DNA from: Chamaelirium japonicum
Taxonomy: Eukaryota > Streptophyta > Magnoliopsida > Liliales > Melanthiaceae
NCBI GenBank assembly: GCA_947650365.1
Contig: OX393557.1
Location: forward strand, 35,012,741 to 35,076,740
Length of the DNA stretch: 64,000 bases
Direction of reading: 5' to 3'
Shown: piece by piece, positions 24,816 through 37,407 of the stretch
Numbering within the stretch: position 1 is the first letter of the stretch
How the letters are laid out: every line of letters starts with the position of its first letter
Notes under the pieces: generated by a model
Told to the model about the DNA's origin: nothing
Databases searched by the model: none
The model's input: only the letters and a program-made list of their open reading frames with translations
Translations under genes and position numbers: made by a program

Positions 24816-26149
24816 AAAATATATATACCAATATATCCACCCTACGCTGCCTAATCTGTAATTTGTGATCTTATTGTTGATTCATACTTACATAAACAAA
24901 ACTTATGTTGGAAATGATAATCATTGATCTTTATAATTAAACTAGCAACCCTAATATCCTTGGAGTCTATCACAATTGCCTTTTGAATTTTTTCTAATTG
25001 ACTTTCTTGATGGCACAATGCTTGTCATTTGCATGAAACATTTGCTAACATCTTTGGTTTAAAATGAATTTTATCCTATTGATATAGGAATATAAATCCA
25101 TTTTCTTGGCAATACCAGTTTGCCCAGTCGCCACTCACCATACATCTATCATGCATTATTATTCCTTCTATAAGGTTGTTGCGTCATGATATGCTAGAAT
25201 TTGCATAATTTAATTACAAATTAAGGATTTATATTATACTCTTGCAGTGTCGAGTAAGAAATAAATGCATAAATTTGCATTGAATTGACGAGAAAAATGA
25301 CAAGTAAGATATAGATATGTCATTTTAGGATATGGCGGTTTAAATTATTAGATACATCTTATTGAAAATGGATCGAAAATGTTAGTTTGAGAATTTTGGG
25401 TGCTCAATTTTGCAAAATGCATCACGATAGGATATTAAACTGTGGAAACTTAAAGACAAATTAATCGTACCTTGATTCCATGCAATAGAACCCTCTCATG
25501 CTTGGGTGGGAAGATGGGAGAATGCAACCCATTAACTCATGAGGGTAATATTTACAAGGTGTCCCCCCCCCCACTCAGGAGAATACTACACACTACACAG
25601 TAAGGCATAAACAGTGTCTGTAAAGCCTACTCCTAGTACAAAGATGTGTTTAACAACCCCTACAACTATTTAAATTTAGAGGAAGACCTTCAAATCAGCA
25701 ATCATCTTCTTAGGCTTCATCAAATTGTCCTCAATCGTGATTGCATTGCTAAGGATTAAACGTGAGAGCCTTTCCAATTTCATCTCTTCTCCAACTTTGG
25801 TGTTGCCACCCTCTAACAAAGGAAACCACTTATTGTCCATCTCTATCTTCTATTATTATTTAGAAGACTTTCCCCCAACCATTTACTGCTGCACCATGTT
25901 TGGTCCTTCCTGCCATCACATAATTGTTTAAGAGTTGGTCTATAGGCATTGAATTAAGAGTATTTGATAGCATGTCTCTACTTGAAAAGCATGACTAAAT
26001 CTCTCTTCCAGGAGCATAGTTTCTATTGGGCGTCCTTCAAAAAATGCGATAGAAAAACCATGCATGTCAGCACGGCCCCCCCGCCTTCGACGGATCAATG
26101 GACAACCCTCGTGTGCTCGAGAGAGCTGCCTCCGACAGCCCTGCCCCTG

Positions 26150-26151
<2 letters not shown>
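24816..26151. other. Right-arm DNA, no gene seen
   Basis: Mirror of 11937-13282, with C10 at 25565-25574 in place of G20. Confidence 0.5.

Positions 26152-26227
<76 letters not shown>
26152..26227. repeat. (GA)38 microsatellite, right arm
   Basis: 76 bp pure GA; mirror of 11853-11936. Confidence 0.95.
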
Positions 26228-26228
<1 letters not shown>

Positions 26229-27893
26229 ATGGGCGTATGCATCATTAAAAATCAATAGGTGCATGCAATATTAAAAACCAATGGGTTGATACATGGAACA
26301 TTAAAAACCAATGGGAGGAGAGAGAACAAATCCTAGCCTTTCTTTATCGCATCTCCAAATCAATCCTAGCTCCTATTTGTCTTTAAAACTTGCTTTATTA
26401 TAGAGATTTGTTTCATATTTGAAAAACCCCTTGTTATTCTATTAAGCCTATTGTGGGTGGAGGGGTTGATCACAACTCAATATGGGCATTCATTGGTCTA
26501 AACTGCTCATGTTGGGCTTGATTATGGGCTAGGCCCATTCAAGTAGAGAATGAGCCGAGCTTATAACCTTTTTAAGCTTGTAATTAATTTTGAGCCTAGC
26601 TCTCATGAAGCCTAGCTGTCAAACTGACAAAAGATCCACTGGAATAAGCTCAGTGGTTTATCCCCTCTTATGTTTAGCTTGTCGTTGGTGTTAATTTGGA
26701 TTTGATGAGGGAAACCTAATTTCTGTCCTCCAATGCCTGCGACTTTTCCCCCTTCGCCCTAGGGTTAGGGTTTCCCCACCCCTCTCTTGGCCTCCTCGAA
26801 CGCTGCCAGCGGCGGCTCCAGGGAGGCCAGTCCGTGGATTTGGCTGGCTCTTGGGGTAGGATTGGGCCCTCTTCCTCATCCCTGTAGATAGGGGCATCTC
26901 CTTTCGCCAGTGTTTTTGTTCTCGTCTCGCCGGAGTTTAGCGGCGCCCCCACGGCTCGTTTGACGGCTTCTGCTCGGCGCCAGGGCCGACTCTTCCACTG
27001 GGTGCAGCGGGGAGGTTGGATTTGGCCCCGGTGTCGAGGATCTCCACCGATGAGTTCCAGTACACCTCTCCCCTAGTCGGTGGCGTCTCCTAGCGGTGCG
27101 GTGGCGGCGACGAGTCGACGGCGGTGGAGCAGCGTTGGCTACGACCCCGATTTTGCTTGGCTTGGCGATTGGATCGGGCGATGGCACGCCGTTTTTTGTT
27201 TTGTTTTGTTAGTAATGTTGTAATAAGTTGTTTTCTCTCCCCTTTGTTGTCGGGAGTTTCTTCCGCCGGTGTGCGTGGTTGGTGGCCACCGGAGGCAGCG
27301 TGTTGTTGTTCCTAGAGTTAGGCTCTGTTTGTTCATCTTGTTGGCACGTGGTTGTTTCTGTCGGGTGGCGGTTTCTGATGTTTTTACCGCCGATGAGCGG
27401 GGCTTTCTTGCTTGTGCCAGGCTGTGACGCCTCTCAGAGGTCCGATGACTCCCTTCGAAATACCAAAAAATAAATAAAGCAAACAAGACAAACTTTTCAG
27501 ACTCGAAATCAGTTTTGAGCAAGCCTAGCCATCCCCAAATGGTGCCGAAACTTGTTCAAGGTTGGGTCATTTATGTCCCTACAACTAAAATCTTTTTGAG
27601 CTGACCTTTCTTGTCAAGATTTTGTAGTACTTCATAAGAGTTCTTGAGATTGAGGTGGTCGATAAATGTTGCATTGGCTATTAGAAGGCAATTACCTGGA
27701 GTGTGGCCAGACACCAGAGACAAACTTAGCTAGGAACATGACGCCATAAGACTCCTAACCTGACTCGTTTAGACTGAACCAACCAAAAGAACTGAAGAAA
27801 ATGGACTTGTATGCAGTCCATCTTTGCCTAATCCTTCACATGCATCTTTTTCCTTTTTATGGTTTATGATTGGAATATAAAAGGTTGTGTAAC
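26228..27893. other. Right-arm GC-rich block, no recognised gene
   Basis: Mirror of 10187-11852. Read on the plus strand it goes from ccctagggttagggtttccc at 26758 to an A-rich end near 27463-27478. Frames such as 27228-27473 and 27139-27522 are the same as those in the left arm and show no domain. Confidence 0.4.
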
Positions 27894-28357
27894 TAGGGCT
27901 GGCAATTTTGGACCCGACACGGCAGACTCGACACAAAGTTAGCAGGTCTGGGTCAGGGTTAAACAGGTTCGGGTTGTAAACGGGTTGACACGATAAACCC
28001 GTTTAATAAACGGGTTGGGTACGGGTTTAGGGTGTGTACACGGTAGATCCAGGAAAACCTGTTTAAAATTCAACGGGTCGTGTCGGGTCGGGTTAACCCG
28101 CAATCCGATACTGTAATATATAGTATCAGCAGGTCTATTGGGTCAGTTCGGGTCCAATCGGATCAGGTCAACCGAATAGACCCGTTGTGGTAAATGGGTC
28201 TAACGGGTGTTATCGGGTTTACCCATTCATAAGCAAGTCGGGTACGGGTTTAGGATCGATTAGTTAAACCGATCGGGTCTGAATCTAGGGGTTTTGGACA
28301 CGGCCCGAAACTAGATACGACACGAACCCAACCCGACACAACCCATTGCGACCCCTA
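27894..28357 (-). mobile_element. hAT-type MITE, mirror of 9723-10186
   Basis: Starts tagggctggcaattttgg. Flanks and body mirror the left copy, so it arrived by the inverted duplication and not by a separate insertion. Confidence 0.85.
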
Positions 28358-28480
28358 GGTGTAACCATGGAATACCACCGGCCTCAACTGAGATGATCAG
28401 AAGAGTAGCTAGATCCAAGCCATTTAGGTGTATCAAAATATACTGACTATATTATAAAAAAGCATAGGTGCGAGCAAGGG

Positions 28481-28949
28481 TGGGGCTGGTAATTTCAGAC
28501 CCGACACGGCAGACCTGACACGAAGTTAGCGGGTCTGGGTAAGGGCTAAACAGGTTCGGGTCGTAAACTGATCGACACAATAGACCCGAGTAATAAACGG
28601 GTCGGGTCCGGGTTTAGGGTCTGGACACGGTAGATCCGGGAAGACCCGTTTAAAATTCAACGGGTCGTGTCAGGTCGGGTCGGGTCTACCTGCAATCCGA
28701 TACTGTAATATATAGTAGTGTATCGGGTTAGGTCAGGTCGAGTCGGATTGGGTCGGATCGGGTCAACTGAATAAACACATGTGGTCTAACGTGTCTCATC
28801 GGGTCTACCCATTTATAAACGGGCCGGGTACCGGTTTAGGATCTAGACACGATTAGTTAAACGGGTCGGATCCGGGTCTAGGGGTTTTAGACACGACCCG
28901 AAACTAGACATGACACGAACCCGACCCGACACGACCCATTCCATCCCTA
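28481..28949 (-). mobile_element. hAT-type MITE, mirror of 9131-9599
   Basis: Starts tggggctggtaatttcag and ends ccattccatcccta; same flanking 8 bp duplications as the left copy. Confidence 0.8.
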
Positions 28950-29646
28950 AGCAGGGGGTGGGGGGCTTTAGAGCCTAGCGACTAGGCGGACACCTAGGCA
29001 GCCAAGTAGGTTCAATTTACATTTCTATAAGAAATATAGAAAATAGAGACTTAGGAGGCACGCCTAGGCAACTAAGAAGGTTCAATTTACATAAAAACTT
29101 AGGAGTGTATGATTTCTTAAATAGGAAAAGGCTAAATCCCAAAGTGTGAAATTGGATCAATTGTTATAAACCCGAATCATATGTGATGGGGACTAGGCCC
29201 TACTGTTTCGCCTCCACCAGTGACTGACCCATGAAGCGGCCCACTTATCTTTATTATTAGTTAACTACTATTTAAATTTCTTTTTCTTCATAACTAATTA
29301 GGCAAATATTAGACTTGGTGTATAAGTCAAGTTTTAGTTTATTTTAGTCCCACATCGCTTGTGGAAGCTTATGCATGTAAGACAATCTATTATATAAAGG
29401 TCTGGCATTTATTTTTTATGAATCATGATAGAGATGATGAATAAAGAAATTTTCTTGCAACTTTTTGAGCATCTGTGATCCTGGATGGGGTTGAATAGTG
29501 GTGAATTGCTCGAATCTGGTGGACTCCGGATCGTCCCCCCTTTTCTCTTCTTCCCCCTCTCTATCTCTCAAACCATAAATGTTATTTGTTCGAATCAGTC
29601 GTTGCCCTCTTTCTATGTTTCCGTGTGAAAGAAGCAAGATCTGCTT

Positions 29647-29726
29647 TACATCACCTGTTAGTCTGTCTGTGTTATTTTGATGGAGAATAAGCTTTCAGTC
29701 TTTGTTGCTCACTAACAGGTGATGTA
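29647..29726. repeat. Short inverted repeat across the right outer junction
   Basis: tacatcacctgttag (29647-29661) and its exact complement ctaacaggtgatgta (29712-29726), 50 bp apart. The second half crosses the repeat edge at 29717, and actaacaggtgatgta is identical to 8418-8433 inside the left arm. Confidence 0.85.
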
Positions 29727-30227
29727 CTAACCATTATGGTGGTGACATGGTCCCTTCCCCCAAAAAAACACAAAAAATCAATTTCAGAGTTATATGTTTA
29801 ATCCAATGTACGTCTAACTGGGAAACCGTGATGGCATTTTATCCAAGGCCCAATACAAAGCCCACAAAAGAAGGGAGACTCATAGATAGTCTCCCCCCCC
29901 CCCCCCCCCCCCCAAAACATTAGAGAGAGGTGCACATGTGGAGAAAGAGAGGCTTAGGGATATGATACCTTACTGCCCTCTTGATTTTTCTAGGGTTTTG
30001 CAAGGCCCTCGGATCCTGGAAGTGAGGAGAAGGAGAAAGAGGCTTCCATAACCACAAGCATCCATCCATCGGACATCAAAGTAGGACATATGGTATGTTT
30101 TCACGACGTGGCAATCAATCGGTATGTTGAATTTTATTCAAATTCAAAAAAAAAAATTTAACTTCTTGTTAGTTCCTAGTTCTCATCTATTTCTCTGTAG
30201 ATTTTTAATTCAACAATTAATTTATAA
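29718..30227. other. Intergenic DNA outside the right arm, no gene seen
   Basis: Begins with the hairpin half ggtgatgta and then unique sequence. A C20 homopolymer lies at about 29894-29913. Confidence 0.5.
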
Positions 30228-30602
30228 GAGCAACTCCCACGTGCTCCTAGGGTTCTACCCTATTATCATAGCTCCAAGCTGCCACATAGGCTGAGGATTG
30301 AACAACACTCCAATGGGCTCCTCAATCTCTCCTTATTTCTTGTGAAAAGATCAAACCGGGGCCCCATGAAAGTAACGTTCAACGAGACTATTCGAAAAAT
30401 TAACTAAAGAACTTTCGATTTATTCAAACCGGGGGGGGACTCACTATCCAAACCTTCCCTACTGCTATCGCCAACCCTACCGAGAGCATTAACAAAATTT
30501 CTAATAGGCAGAATTTTAAGGAGCCCGTTGGAGTGCGGAGTGCCCTTTTGAACCCATACTTCATTTGTTGATGAGAATCCTAGAAGCTCGTTGGAGATGC
30601 TC
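30228..30602. mobile_element. Tourist-like (PIF/Harbinger) MITE candidate
   Basis: Ends gagcaactcccacgtgctcc and, as complement, gagcatctccaacgagcttc. GAGCATCTCCAACG-type termini are typical of plant Harbinger MITEs. A TAA precedes the left end but no TTA follows the right end, so the target duplication is not confirmed. Confidence 0.5.
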
Positions 30603-30893
30603 TTCCATATGATCAATCTATTGTTTTAAGAGCTGTGGTCGACACCAAAAGCCAATCAATACATACCCTTATAATTTCTATATATTTCCATATAGAGTAA
30701 TGCTACTCCTTCTTGGGTCTGGTTTGTATTTTTGATATGTATGAGTAGAATTACTCTTCCATATATGTAGGGCCAGATCTTCGAATCCAACTCCGACTTT
30801 TCTATGCTAGAATCACTTCAAGTCTCTTCACAATACTTTTAAGAGTAATAATGTTATTTAAATCATCTCCTTCGACAAACACATTAACAAACA

Positions 30894-31158
30894 AGACCCA
30901 TGAAGTAGTGGCAAGGCCCTGGGCTTATTACTGAGTTCGGTTCTCCTTTAGTCAGTTGGCCCTGATCGTTGGAATGTTTCTAAAGAGTTTAGATGTGCGC
31001 ATCACAGTTGCACGATGGCAAGCGACCCAAAAGTAAATCATACTCCAGCCGACTGCATGCGACTGTGATATATGATGTGCCCACTGATCAGGGCGATCAA
31101 TTGGGGGAGATCCGAACTCAGTACTGAGCCCTAGGCCCTACCACCACTTCATGGGTCT
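30894..31158. mobile_element. Foldback element, 265 bp
   Basis: Inverted ends of about 75 bp: agacccatgaagtagtgg paired with ccaccacttcatgggtct, continuing through ctgagttcgg on both sides. Target duplication not seen. Family unknown. Confidence 0.6.
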
Positions 31159-31233
31159 GGTCTGTCAATGGGTTAACGTTCGTCGACCGAGATTGTTCTA
31201 ATAGCATTACCCTACTTTTAAATCACCTTGCAT

Positions 31234-31315
31234 CTTTTTTTTTTTACTGGACCAACCAAGCTGTCATAGGTTAGAGTGCTCGAGCAAGGGCTCAAAGAGG
31301 TCTGGAGATCAAAAC
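31234..31315 (-). repeat. Short poly(A)-tailed retroposon-like repeat, copy 2
   Basis: Complement of the family at 3727 and 34850: T12 (31234-31245), then gaccaaccaagctg, agtgctcgagcaagggctca and gtctggagatcaaaac. Confidence 0.5.
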
Positions 31316-31849
31316 AGGAGAGAGATAGCAGCAACCATTATTTTATTAAATTCAATAATCCTGTGAATATATATGACATCAACGGTCAGGATTCGCTCGT
31401 ACAAACAAGACACAACAGCTTTGAGGAAAAGTTTGCTCTGTGGTATCCATAACAGGAGTCGAACAGAGAGCCTCTCGAATAAAGGAGAGAGAGGAAGTAC
31501 CACCGGGCCAAGAGACAATTGGTCTTGAAACTTTCATTGGAATCTAACTGAATTTATCAAGTAAGACTGTTTCATATATGTGCTGAAATGGCGAAACCGC
31601 CACCCACCACAACCATCCGACGTTGGTGGGGCCGGTCGGCGGATTGCCATCATCCCTTTGATGCAGCCATGGGTGGCTCACAAAATTCCGAGTCACTTTC
31701 GGATGTGTCTGCATCAGACGGATGATTGAGCTCACCGCTCGGTCGCACTTGAAGCCGGATGGCTGTGAGTGGTTGTCTCACCATGTTATGTTGGTTTCTC
31801 CTTAAACGCCACTTGCGCGCCTGAGAGAGAGAGAAGAGAGAGAGAGACC
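31316..31849. other. Intergenic DNA, no gene seen
   Basis: Short frames only; none recognised. Confidence 0.45.
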
Positions 31850-31884
<35 letters not shown>

Positions 31885-31893
31885 CGACGATGG
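31850..31893. repeat. (GACGAT)n / (GAC)n repeat
   Basis: gacgat hexamers merging into gac triplets. The poly-Asp and poly-Ser frames here are products of the repeat. Confidence 0.9.
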
Positions 31894-32429
31894 TGATAAG
31901 ATGAGGGAGGGGACGTTATCGAAAGAGATCATCGGGATGAGCATGGTTATTTTCTCCGTTGGCGAGAATTTTTTTTTTTTTTTAATTTTTTTCTGATTAA
32001 AATTTGAGTCTCCGATTGAATGCAAGGATTGCGCGTACGGGTAATGGGTGAGGTATCTAATATCTGAATATCTTACTTTATTTGGTTTGAAATAAGATTT
32101 GTTGTAGGTACTGAAAGGTTTATTAAAATAAAAAATATAAAAATATTAGTGGTGGTTTGGTGATCGGAGCTGATGGTTTCGTGGTGGTCCGGTGATCGAT
32201 CAGCGACGGTTTAGTGGTTGGTGGTGATGGTCCGGCGGCCAGTGGTGGTGGTTTGGCGGATGACGACGGTCTTGTAGTTAGATGGCGATCAACGACGATC
32301 CGGTGACCGGAGGAGATAATCCGTTGGTGGTCCCACGATCGATGGTAGTTTTGGACTCTGAGTTTTGAGGTCTTTGCATTGATTTAGTTCATATTGTCAT
32401 TGTTATCTCTTTTATTTCTGTGGAATTTA
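31894..32429. other. Intergenic DNA with GGT-rich phrases
   Basis: 32140-32340 repeats variants of ggtttggtgatcgg and ggtggtccggtgat, an irregular minisatellite. No gene. Confidence 0.45.
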
Positions 32430-33470
32430 CTCAGTATAATTTTTAAAAAAATCATCATCCTTCGCGTCTCCTATTATGAGTTGTTCTATTCAATTTTGGG
32501 ACTACTAAGAGTTTGGGGCGTGACAGAGGGAGAGGGGGGAGGGGAGAGGAGGTATACAATAAAGAAATCAGAAGCAAGAGAAAATTCTTCAAACGCGGGA
32601 CCAGATGCACAACCCAGAGATGGATTATTAGCGACATGATCCCATCGGCTATGCGCTCAGCGGAAAGTGTTCTGCCCGAGAAATCCTTATGTTCCGCTCC
32701 AGTCATAGTCCACAACAAATAGGTATCGCCACTATATCCCAACAGCCTCGTGAATCCGGACTGATACGTCTGTTCCTCCTGGTACCCCAAAGAGAGGCTA
32801 AAGAGGTAGGGTGGAATCTGATGTGTAGCCTCGGTCTGAAAAATAGACCAGATGCTCCTCGAGTCAGAGCACAGAATCGAAAGGTGATATGAGGTCTCAT
32901 CTGGCTGTCCACAAAAGGGACATATGGTATCCAATATTACTAGATGATTTCATCTTAGGAGGTTGATCTTAGTGAGAATCTTATCCTTAGTCCCTAACCT
33001 CATGAAAATCTTCGCATGTAAGGGGCATTTCGTTTTCCATATATTCTTCGCGAGTGGGTAAATGACACCGCCAAAGCTAATGAACTGATAGAATGAGCTC
33101 ACCGTAAATATTTCAATCGAGATCCATCTCCACCCCGCCGAATCAGGCTCATACGTGAGGGATATCGGGTGAAGGAAGACACGAAGCTCTCTAAGTTGCG
33201 GGATGAGTTCCGTAGGGAAAGACCCGCAAAATTTCGATCTTTAAATAATGCAGAACCCTCTGATAAGAGCTTGAGAGCGAATCGAGACCATCTTAGATGG
33301 AGCTAGGTCAAACAGCTGGTGGATGAGTGTTCGAAGGGGTAGATCACCAAGCCAGATGTCCTTCCAAAATCTGATTTTTGTGCCACTCTCCGACATCAGT
33401 CTATTACCGCAGCGGTAAATGGATGATTTTTGTGCCATTCCCGGTATCAATTCTATATACCACCACAAGG
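32430..33470 (-). pseudogene. Degraded non-LTR retrotransposon (LINE) ORF2, C-terminal part
   Basis: Read leftward from 33470, frames broken by at least one stop and frameshifts encode the C-terminal part of a plant LINE ORF2. One segment (33468-33241) contains KIRFWKDIWLGDLPL, the conserved block downstream of the reverse transcriptase. Next comes a stretch with KNIWKTKCPLHAKIF, and then CPFCGQPDETSYHLSILC, a zinc-binding motif of the zf-RVT type (C-x2-C...H-x4-C), at about 32930-32860. In a live element these domains follow the endonuclease and RT domains; neither is found here, so the copy is 5' truncated. It cannot make a working protein. No target duplication or clean poly(A) tail was located. 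Confidence 0.8.
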
Positions 33471-33610
33471 CTAGTGAACTTACATATACATTTGTTTACA
33501 AAGTTACATCTACGGCGCTTTTAACACTTTGTCAAACGAGTGCATACTCTGACGTGCCCTAGAAGGCTAGCATACAGACCCAACTCATGGCTACTGCTTT
33601 GTCCACTGGG

Positions 33611-33615
<5 letters not shown>

Positions 33616-33684
<69 letters not shown>
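33616..33684. repeat. (CT)n microsatellite
   Basis: About 69 bp pure CT. Confidence 0.95.
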
Positions 33685-33688
<4 letters not shown>

Positions 33689-33754
33689 GTTGCTATACAA
33701 CATGTGAACACCATTGGCACCCATTGACCCAGATGGAGGAATTTAATGCCTGAG

Positions 33755-33805
33755 GCCTGGAACCTAAGCACTGACCTCGCCCTGGAACCTAAGCACTGAC
33801 CTCGC
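33755..33805 (+). repeat. Tandem duplication of about 25 bp
   Basis: cctggaacctaagcactgac plus ctcgc occurs twice in a row. Confidence 0.9.
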
Positions 33806-34003
33806 AGTTCTGCTTGGCTTGCTCTCATGGCTATGGACCACTCTAAGGCTTTCGGCTGTCATCCAAACCTCCTCTCTAGCTAGCTCGATCGGGTAGTGCA
33901 CGTAGCCCCTCATAGTCTGTGTGCTCAGCTAGCGGGTTGCGCCCATGGGTTGATGAACGATTCATGGATCAAAGACAGATTGAGAGGTACAGTTTGTAGT
34001 CAT

Positions 34004-34012
<9 letters not shown>

Positions 34013-34044
<32 letters not shown>
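34013..34044. repeat. (GA)n microsatellite
   Basis: About 32 bp GA. Confidence 0.9.
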
Positions 34045-34046
<2 letters not shown>

Positions 34047-34135
34047 ATTTTTTTTTTGGGTAAGGGTATGAGTTGAAACTTAGAAAACCATTCAAGGCAT
34101 GTCAAAGCCACCTATGCCAATGGGGGTGGGCATTA

Positions 34136-34375
34136 GGGCATCCACATCGGAGTAGTTAATAGCTAGTTACTCAAATGAACCTATGCTGACATCAGCAAAA
34201 TCATGTTGTAGGCCTCAGTTGCCGATCGGTACTCGGATAGCTAGAAGTAGCCAGTGGGATATCGATCGGTATCTTTAGCTAAGGTGATAGCTAGTTCACT
34301 GCCAGTCGTTTTTTTAACCATTTGACTGGCTAAAGAAGCTAAGCTGGCGGAGTAGCTAGTCCGCTGTGGATGCTC
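34136..34375. mobile_element. Tourist-like (PIF/Harbinger) MITE, 240 bp
   Basis: Begins gggcatccacatcgga and ends tccgctgtggatgctc, flanked by TTA on the left (34133-34135) and TTA on the right (34376-34378). A 3 bp TTA duplication with GRGCATCCACA termini is the PIF/Harbinger signature. No transposase. Confidence 0.8.
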
Positions 34376-34849
34376 TTAGTAACCAAACTCTTCTAATATT
34401 TAAAACGTTGAGAGCTTAGAAGGCAAACGAACCAACGGGCTCGTGTCCGAGTGATACTTCCTCTCTCCCTTGTTGGAGAGATTCGTTGTTCTACTCCTAG
34501 TATGGACACCGTTATTATTACCAGTATTCGATACTAGGTCCTCATACCATTACTATACATTTTCCTTTCATTGCAGGCTGGCTATTCGTTGGTACAAATT
34601 TAGCTTACAATGTGTTTGGAATTCTTCGGTACATATACTTCCTTAATTCCAATGTGAATATAAACTCTCATGTTAGTCAGTTGGTAACTAATGCAATCTT
34701 CCGCGCAATACAGAATGAGGGTGCTTAATTATTTTTCTGATCAAGGACGTTGTTGTCTTGTTTGCACGTGTTAATCCTGACCATTGATGTCATGTTCACA
34801 AGATTATGCATGGAATTTAATAAAAATATCAGTTATGCTACATTTTCCA

Positions 34850-34925
34850 GTTTTGATCTCCTGGCCTCTTTGAGCCCATGAGTGCTCTGTCCTCTAATCG
34901 CTTGGCCGGTCCCTAAAAAAAAAAA
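34850..34925 (+). repeat. Short poly(A)-tailed retroposon-like repeat, copy 3
   Basis: gttttgatctcctggcctct, ttgagcccatgagtgctct and cgcttggccggtcc, ending in A11. Best preserved of the three copies in this window. Confidence 0.55.
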
Positions 34926-35741
34926 CCAATATACATCGCTGACTTTGCAATGAAACTAATGGTCCAAGTTATAATGAAAGGTTATAAAGCCATAAAATTT
35001 GTAAAATATTGTATTATGGGCATCCAATAAACACCACCTAATTATTTACAGTTGTATTTGAACTAATATAACGACATTAGGTATACATTGTATATAACCG
35101 TGATACGGTATTATCGATCTTTATTAGAGGTTGTTATGTGAGTTATAACGCCACTCCCCAAAGTGAGTTAACCCATTCTTTTGGCCTACTAGGCTACAAC
35201 TCCAAGTTGCCATTCATTAAATAATAATGGGATTTTTGTATACACCCCTTGGCAAATATTTATATTAAAAGTAACCCCCTCATATATCACGGATTTTTTT
35301 CCAAAAACACTTGTATACACAACTTTATAACAATTTTACCCTCGATCGTTGCTGGCGCTTGTGCACACCACCACTATTCGGGGGAGGAGGAATGAGACAT
35401 GATAAGAATGACGACGAAAGGGAAGGACAACGATGACCTGCACGGATATTGACGACGACGATATTCTCAAAAAACGAGTAATCCAAGGGTAAAATGGGTG
35501 AACAATTAGCTACATCATTTTTTTTTTGCAAAAATTGAGACATGTCAACATTTTATTAATAAAATTTAAAAAATTAGGGGGCTGTTCATAATAGCAATAT
35601 TTGTCAGGGAGGTGGATGCAAAAAAACCCATTAATTATTAAACTGATAATGAAAGGTGATTCTAAACTATATAGTCAGATGTGGTTCGAAACATTGCTTT
35701 CTAAACAAGGATATCTCGTTGGAAGGACTTATGAAGTGGCC
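34926..35741. other. Intergenic AT-rich DNA, no gene seen
   Basis: Nothing recognisable beyond low-complexity AT. Confidence 0.45.
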
Positions 35742-35749
35742 GCCACGAG

Positions 35750-35997
35750 CAGTGTTTTGAAAACCGGATTGGATCAGACGGTTCGATCCGGAACATGTTT
35801 TTCGCTCGGTCTTTAAATAAACCGGTTTGTTTGTTAACCCATGAATCAAACCTTATCGATGAAGAATTTAGCAAATATTTATTTAAAAAAAAACATATTT
35901 TTATACGGTTCAAATAGTTGAACCACCGGTTTGAACCGATTTGGACCGAGCCGGATGCCTTCCCGGTTTGCCTTCCGGTCCGGTTTTGAAAACACGG
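35750..35997. mobile_element. hAT-type MITE, 248 bp, perfect target duplication
   Basis: Begins cagtgttttgaaaaccgg and ends ccggttttgaaaacacgg, 16 of 18 bases complementary, flanked by identical 8 bp duplications gccacgag (35742-35749 and 35998-36005). The body is rich in ccggtt phrases. Short internal frames have no meaning. Confidence 0.9.
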
Positions 35998-36005
35998 GCC
36001 ACGAG

Positions 36006-36774
36006 TAGTGGAAAACCTTTCAAGCATGGGGGAGGCGTCGGTGGTGCGCATTTCGCATGCTCAATACATCCAACGATTCATGCCTTTTGGCATGTTAGTT
36101 GGCCATGCACCTTTTAGTTGGATTGGAATCATGTAATGTGACAAAGGAGTTGGTTTAGATAGGTTTTCTTTCAATAATCAACTCCTTCCCTTTCGTATGG
36201 GCTCGTATGTTTGCACATTGAGATTGGATAATAAATGTTTGTTTTGCCGCAACGATATACAGTGTAGCAAGTGTATGTTGTAGTCAAGACAACCTCTAGA
36301 TGTTTTGGCTTGTTTAGGCGATGTCTAGGTGGACACGCACACACACATAGGACCGGGAAGTGCGATTCGTTTGGGGAGGGGGATAAAGAACGACTGATTT
36401 TAAATAAAGTTAAGATGGAGGTATAGGAGATAGTGTCGCTGAGATTTGAAGGAGGGCTATGGTGACAGTGATTCACATGGGGAGGGAGATAAAGGACTAC
36501 TGAATTTAAATGGAGTTGAGAGGGAGGGATAGGATTGAGGAGCGAAAGAAACACATGATGTGAGAATTGGATTGCAAAGGAGTTGATTGTAAAAAAAAAT
36601 TTAAAAACTACATTTGAGGGGTCTTTTGTATGAATTGGGGACAAGTTTGACAATAGAGTGATTGTTCGTGCATTTTACTGCTGCCTACCCCCCCCCCCGT
36701 ATCTGTCCATAATCTCTGTGTGTGTGTGTACGATTGAAATAGGGGAGGTCAGGGGGCGTTAACATCAATCCCCC

Positions 36775-36776
<2 letters not shown>
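36006..36776. other. Intergenic DNA with an irregular ~90-100 bp repeat
   Basis: Phrases such as ggagggggataaagaacgac followed by ttaaat recur at 36375 and 36480 and again at 37220, 37310 and 37375, on both sides of the TA tract. A C10 run and a TG run lie at 36688-36730. Confidence 0.55.

Positions 36777-36848
<72 letters not shown>
36777..36848. repeat. (CT)n-(TA)n compound microsatellite
   Basis: About 50 bp CT, then about 20 bp TA, ending at a GC-rich hairpin. Confidence 0.95.
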
Positions 36849-37153
<305 letters not shown>

Positions 37154-37407
37154 ACCCTTAGGAGTCTTGACCTTTTCAAGCGATATCTAGGTGGACACAC
37201 ACACCAATAGGAGGACTGTGATTTGCCTAGGGAGGGGGATAAAGAATAACAAATTTTAAATGAAATTGTGATGAAGGGATATATAGGACATAGAGTGGCT
37301 GAGATTTATTTGGAGGAGGGATAAGTGACAACTAAGATTTAAAAGAGGGATAGGATGAATGCAATTCACTTGGGAAGGGGGATAAAGGACGACTACGTTT
37401 AAATGGA